From: Tethya wilhelma
Lineage: Eukaryota > Porifera > Demospongiae > Tethyida > Tethyidae
Direction of reading: 5' to 3'
Length of the DNA: 64,000 nt
NCBI GenBank assembly: GCA_964030475.1
Contig: CAXIPT010000009.1
Span: forward strand, 3,400,223-3,464,222
The position numbers and the translations under genes are program-made. Positions 62,064 through 64,000 of the stretch are shown one piece after another. The first letter of the stretch is position 1. Each line of letters begins with the position of its first letter. The notes below the pieces were generated by a model, which did no database searches, was not told the origin of the DNA, and was given only the letters and a program-made list of their open reading frames with translations.

Positions 62064-63533
62064 ATCATTTGAAAGCTCTCATCACTCTGACCACAATGGT
62101 GCCAGTCCCATTTCAATACGACCTTCCTAGGCTGAGATAGGCTTGGTAATGTGTTGCTGGGTTCTTGGTTTCTCATCACGTATGATGGTTTTAGGTTCTT
62201 GGTTTCTCATCACTGTATGATAATATAGGTTCTCAACACATTATCAAGAATATCTCAGCCTAGGAAGGTGGTATTGAGCTGGGATCAGTACCATTCTGAT
62301 TCGCGTGAAGAGATCTTTCAAATAATATATTTTGATGCCAGATTTAAATTTTGATGAAAATCATCAAAAAACATGGATAATAGCCTTTGGTCAAGTGCGA
62401 TTTTGACAAAAATTACCATTTTCCAATTTTACAAGTAAACCATATCATTTGAAAGCTCTCATCACTCTGACCACAATGGTGCCAGTCCCATCTCAATACG
62501 ACCTTCCTAGGCTGAGATAGGCCTGGTAATGTGTTGCTGGGTTCTTGGTTTCTCATCACGTATGATGGTTTTAGGTTCTTGGTTTCTCATCACTGTATGA
62601 TGGTATAGGTTCTCAACACATTATCAAGAATATCTCAGCCTAGGAAGGTCGTATTGAGCTGGGATTGGTACCATTGTGATCAGCACAAAGAGATCTTTCA
62701 AATGATATATTTTGATGCCAGATTTAAATTTTGATGAAAATCATCAAAAACCATGGATTATAGCCTTTGGTCAAGTGCGATTTTGACAAAAATTACCATT
62801 TTCCAATTTCACAAGTAAACCATATCATTTGAAAGCTCTCATCACTCTGACCACAATGGTGCCAGTCCCATCTCAATACGACCTTCCTAGGCTGAGATAG
62901 GCCTGGTAATGTGTTGCTGGGTTCTTGGTTTCTCATCACGTATGATGGTTTTAGGTTCTTGGTTTCTCATCACTGTATGATGGTATAGGTTCTCAACACA
63001 TTATCAAGAATATCTCAGCCTAGGAAGGTCGTATTGAGCTGGGATTGGTACCATTGTGATCAGCACAAAGAGATCTTTCAAATGATATGGTTTATTGCCA
63101 GATTTGAATTTTGATGAAAATCATCAAAAACCATGGATTATAGCCTTTGGTCAAGTGCGATTTTGACAAAAATTACCATTTTCCAATTTTACAAGTAAAC
63201 CATATCATTTGAAAGCTCTCATCACTCTGACCACAGTGGTGCCAGTCCCGTTTCAATACGACCTTCCTAGGCTGAGATAGGCCTGATAATGTGTTGCTAT
63301 AATTAATTTAATAATTTAATTTAATGTGTTTCTGGGTTCTTGGTTTCTCATCACATATGATGGTACCATATGATCGGTACCATTGTGATCAGCACAAAGA
63401 GAACTTTCAAAGGATATGGTTTATTGCTAGATTTGAATTTTGATGAAAATCATCAAAAACCATTGATTATAGCCTTTGGTCAAGTGCAATTTTGACAAAA
63501 ATTACCATTTTCCAATTTTACAAGTAAACCATT
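62064..63533. repeat. 380-bp tandem repeat, about 3.9 copies
   Basis: The word ATCATTTGAAAGCTCTCATC recurs at 62064, 62444, 62824 and 63204, an exact 380-bp period. The fourth copy lacks the middle of the unit. Each unit is largely an imperfect palindrome: in copy 2 the arms 62492-62519 and 62631-62658 are perfect complements over 28 bp, and the similarity continues outward to the ATCATTTGAAAG / CTTTCAAATGAT ends. Inside, GGTTCTTGGTTTCTCATCAC is repeated directly. No coding content. Confidence 0.9.
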
Positions 63534-64000
63534 ATTATAATCATGCAGTTCTTCTATTATATTTATGTCATGCCGCCACGCGGGCATAATTACATTAAAT
63601 TGGCTTTACTGCGGAAAATAATTTTAACAGTTACTAAGTAAGATTTATAGTTCATACAAAGGCCTTAAATGTTTCTGAATTATGATACTACAACGTACAA
63701 TCATTTATAGTTCAGTCTGCTGCCTGGCAGTGCCTACAAGGAAGTAAATTAAATGCATTCATGCATATTAACTTGCCTGATTGATGTATGATAATTATAC
63801 AATAAAATAGCTTGAAAAGGCTTTAATATAGCCTATACACCTGAGGCAGTAAAACCAAGTAGCCTCGTTCCCAGGCTCTCACCTTTGACCTTTCACTCAC
63901 GGTATGGAAGGAGAGGGCCTGGTTGGAAATATCACGTGAATGACGTGGGGATAGACACTAGGGTAGACACGTCCTTTGACCTCTGCAAGCTGTAGTTCTG
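63534..64000. other. Window end
   Basis: No gene seen. Around 63860-63925 a TAGCCTCGTTCCCAGGCTCT word resembles TAGCCTCGTAC(C)CAGGC at 28016 and TAGCCTCGTACCTAGGCTCT at 5979, so it is a further short dispersed repeat. Confidence 0.5.

Noticed and set aside
62064..63533. Direct repeats considered as a CRISPR array
   Set aside because: The unit is 380 bp with no short repeat-spacer pattern, and the genome is eukaryotic.

Overview
The window looks like the genome of a demosponge. It is AT-rich, genes are split by many short introns with GT-AG borders, and the gene families are ones I associate with sponges such as Amphimedon: large fibronectin type III (FN3) receptors, TRAF-like RING/MATH proteins, and Roc-COR-Death proteins. 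This assignment is inference from gene content; no species marker is present. There are no operons, tRNA, rRNA or CRISPR arrays that I can see.

Layout. 179-15987 (+) is the 3' part of a giant receptor gene with 27 FN3 domains, a transmembrane exon and a cytoplasmic tail with tyrosine motifs. Its last exon and the start of the next gene were tandemly duplicated (about 15441-17549), leaving a spare terminal exon at 16711-17021. 17522-21179 (+) is an intronless TRAF-like locus (RING, TRAF zinc fingers, coiled coil, transmembrane helix, four MATH domains) broken by several frameshifts. 22659-47292 (-) holds three head-to-tail paralogues of about 8 kb each, which I reconstructed exon by exon (14 exons each, phases consistent). 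Each encodes a SWAP-70/DEF6-like N-terminus, a PH domain, an IKK-like kinase domain with lost catalytic motifs, then one huge exon with Roc GTPase, COR and Death domains. 47684-50551 (+) is divergent from the third paralogue and encodes an N-terminal protein kinase joined to one FN3 domain, a transmembrane helix and a tail homologous to that of the giant FN3 receptor.

50552-64000 is mostly repeat: a foldback element with roughly 200-bp arms, an element with perfect 39-bp inverted ends nested in another repeat, several small palindromic elements, a CA microsatellite and a 380-bp tandem repeat whose unit is itself a palindrome. Among these lie remnants of three genes: a MAP3K-like kinase C-lobe, a secreted or extracellular protein (-), and half a C1 domain. 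Single 'n' bases sit at seven places, several exactly at an arm of a foldback repeat, so this part of the assembly may be collapsed or mis-joined.

How the genes may work together (inference): receptors with YxxM tails, a TRAF-like adaptor/E3 ligase, IKK-like pseudokinase-Roco-Death proteins and a kinase receptor side by side suggest a clustered signalling or innate-immunity type neighbourhood. The strongest candidate for something undescribed is the SWAP70-PH-IKK(pseudo)kinase-Roc-COR-Death architecture, present in three tandem copies whose halves have evolved differently.
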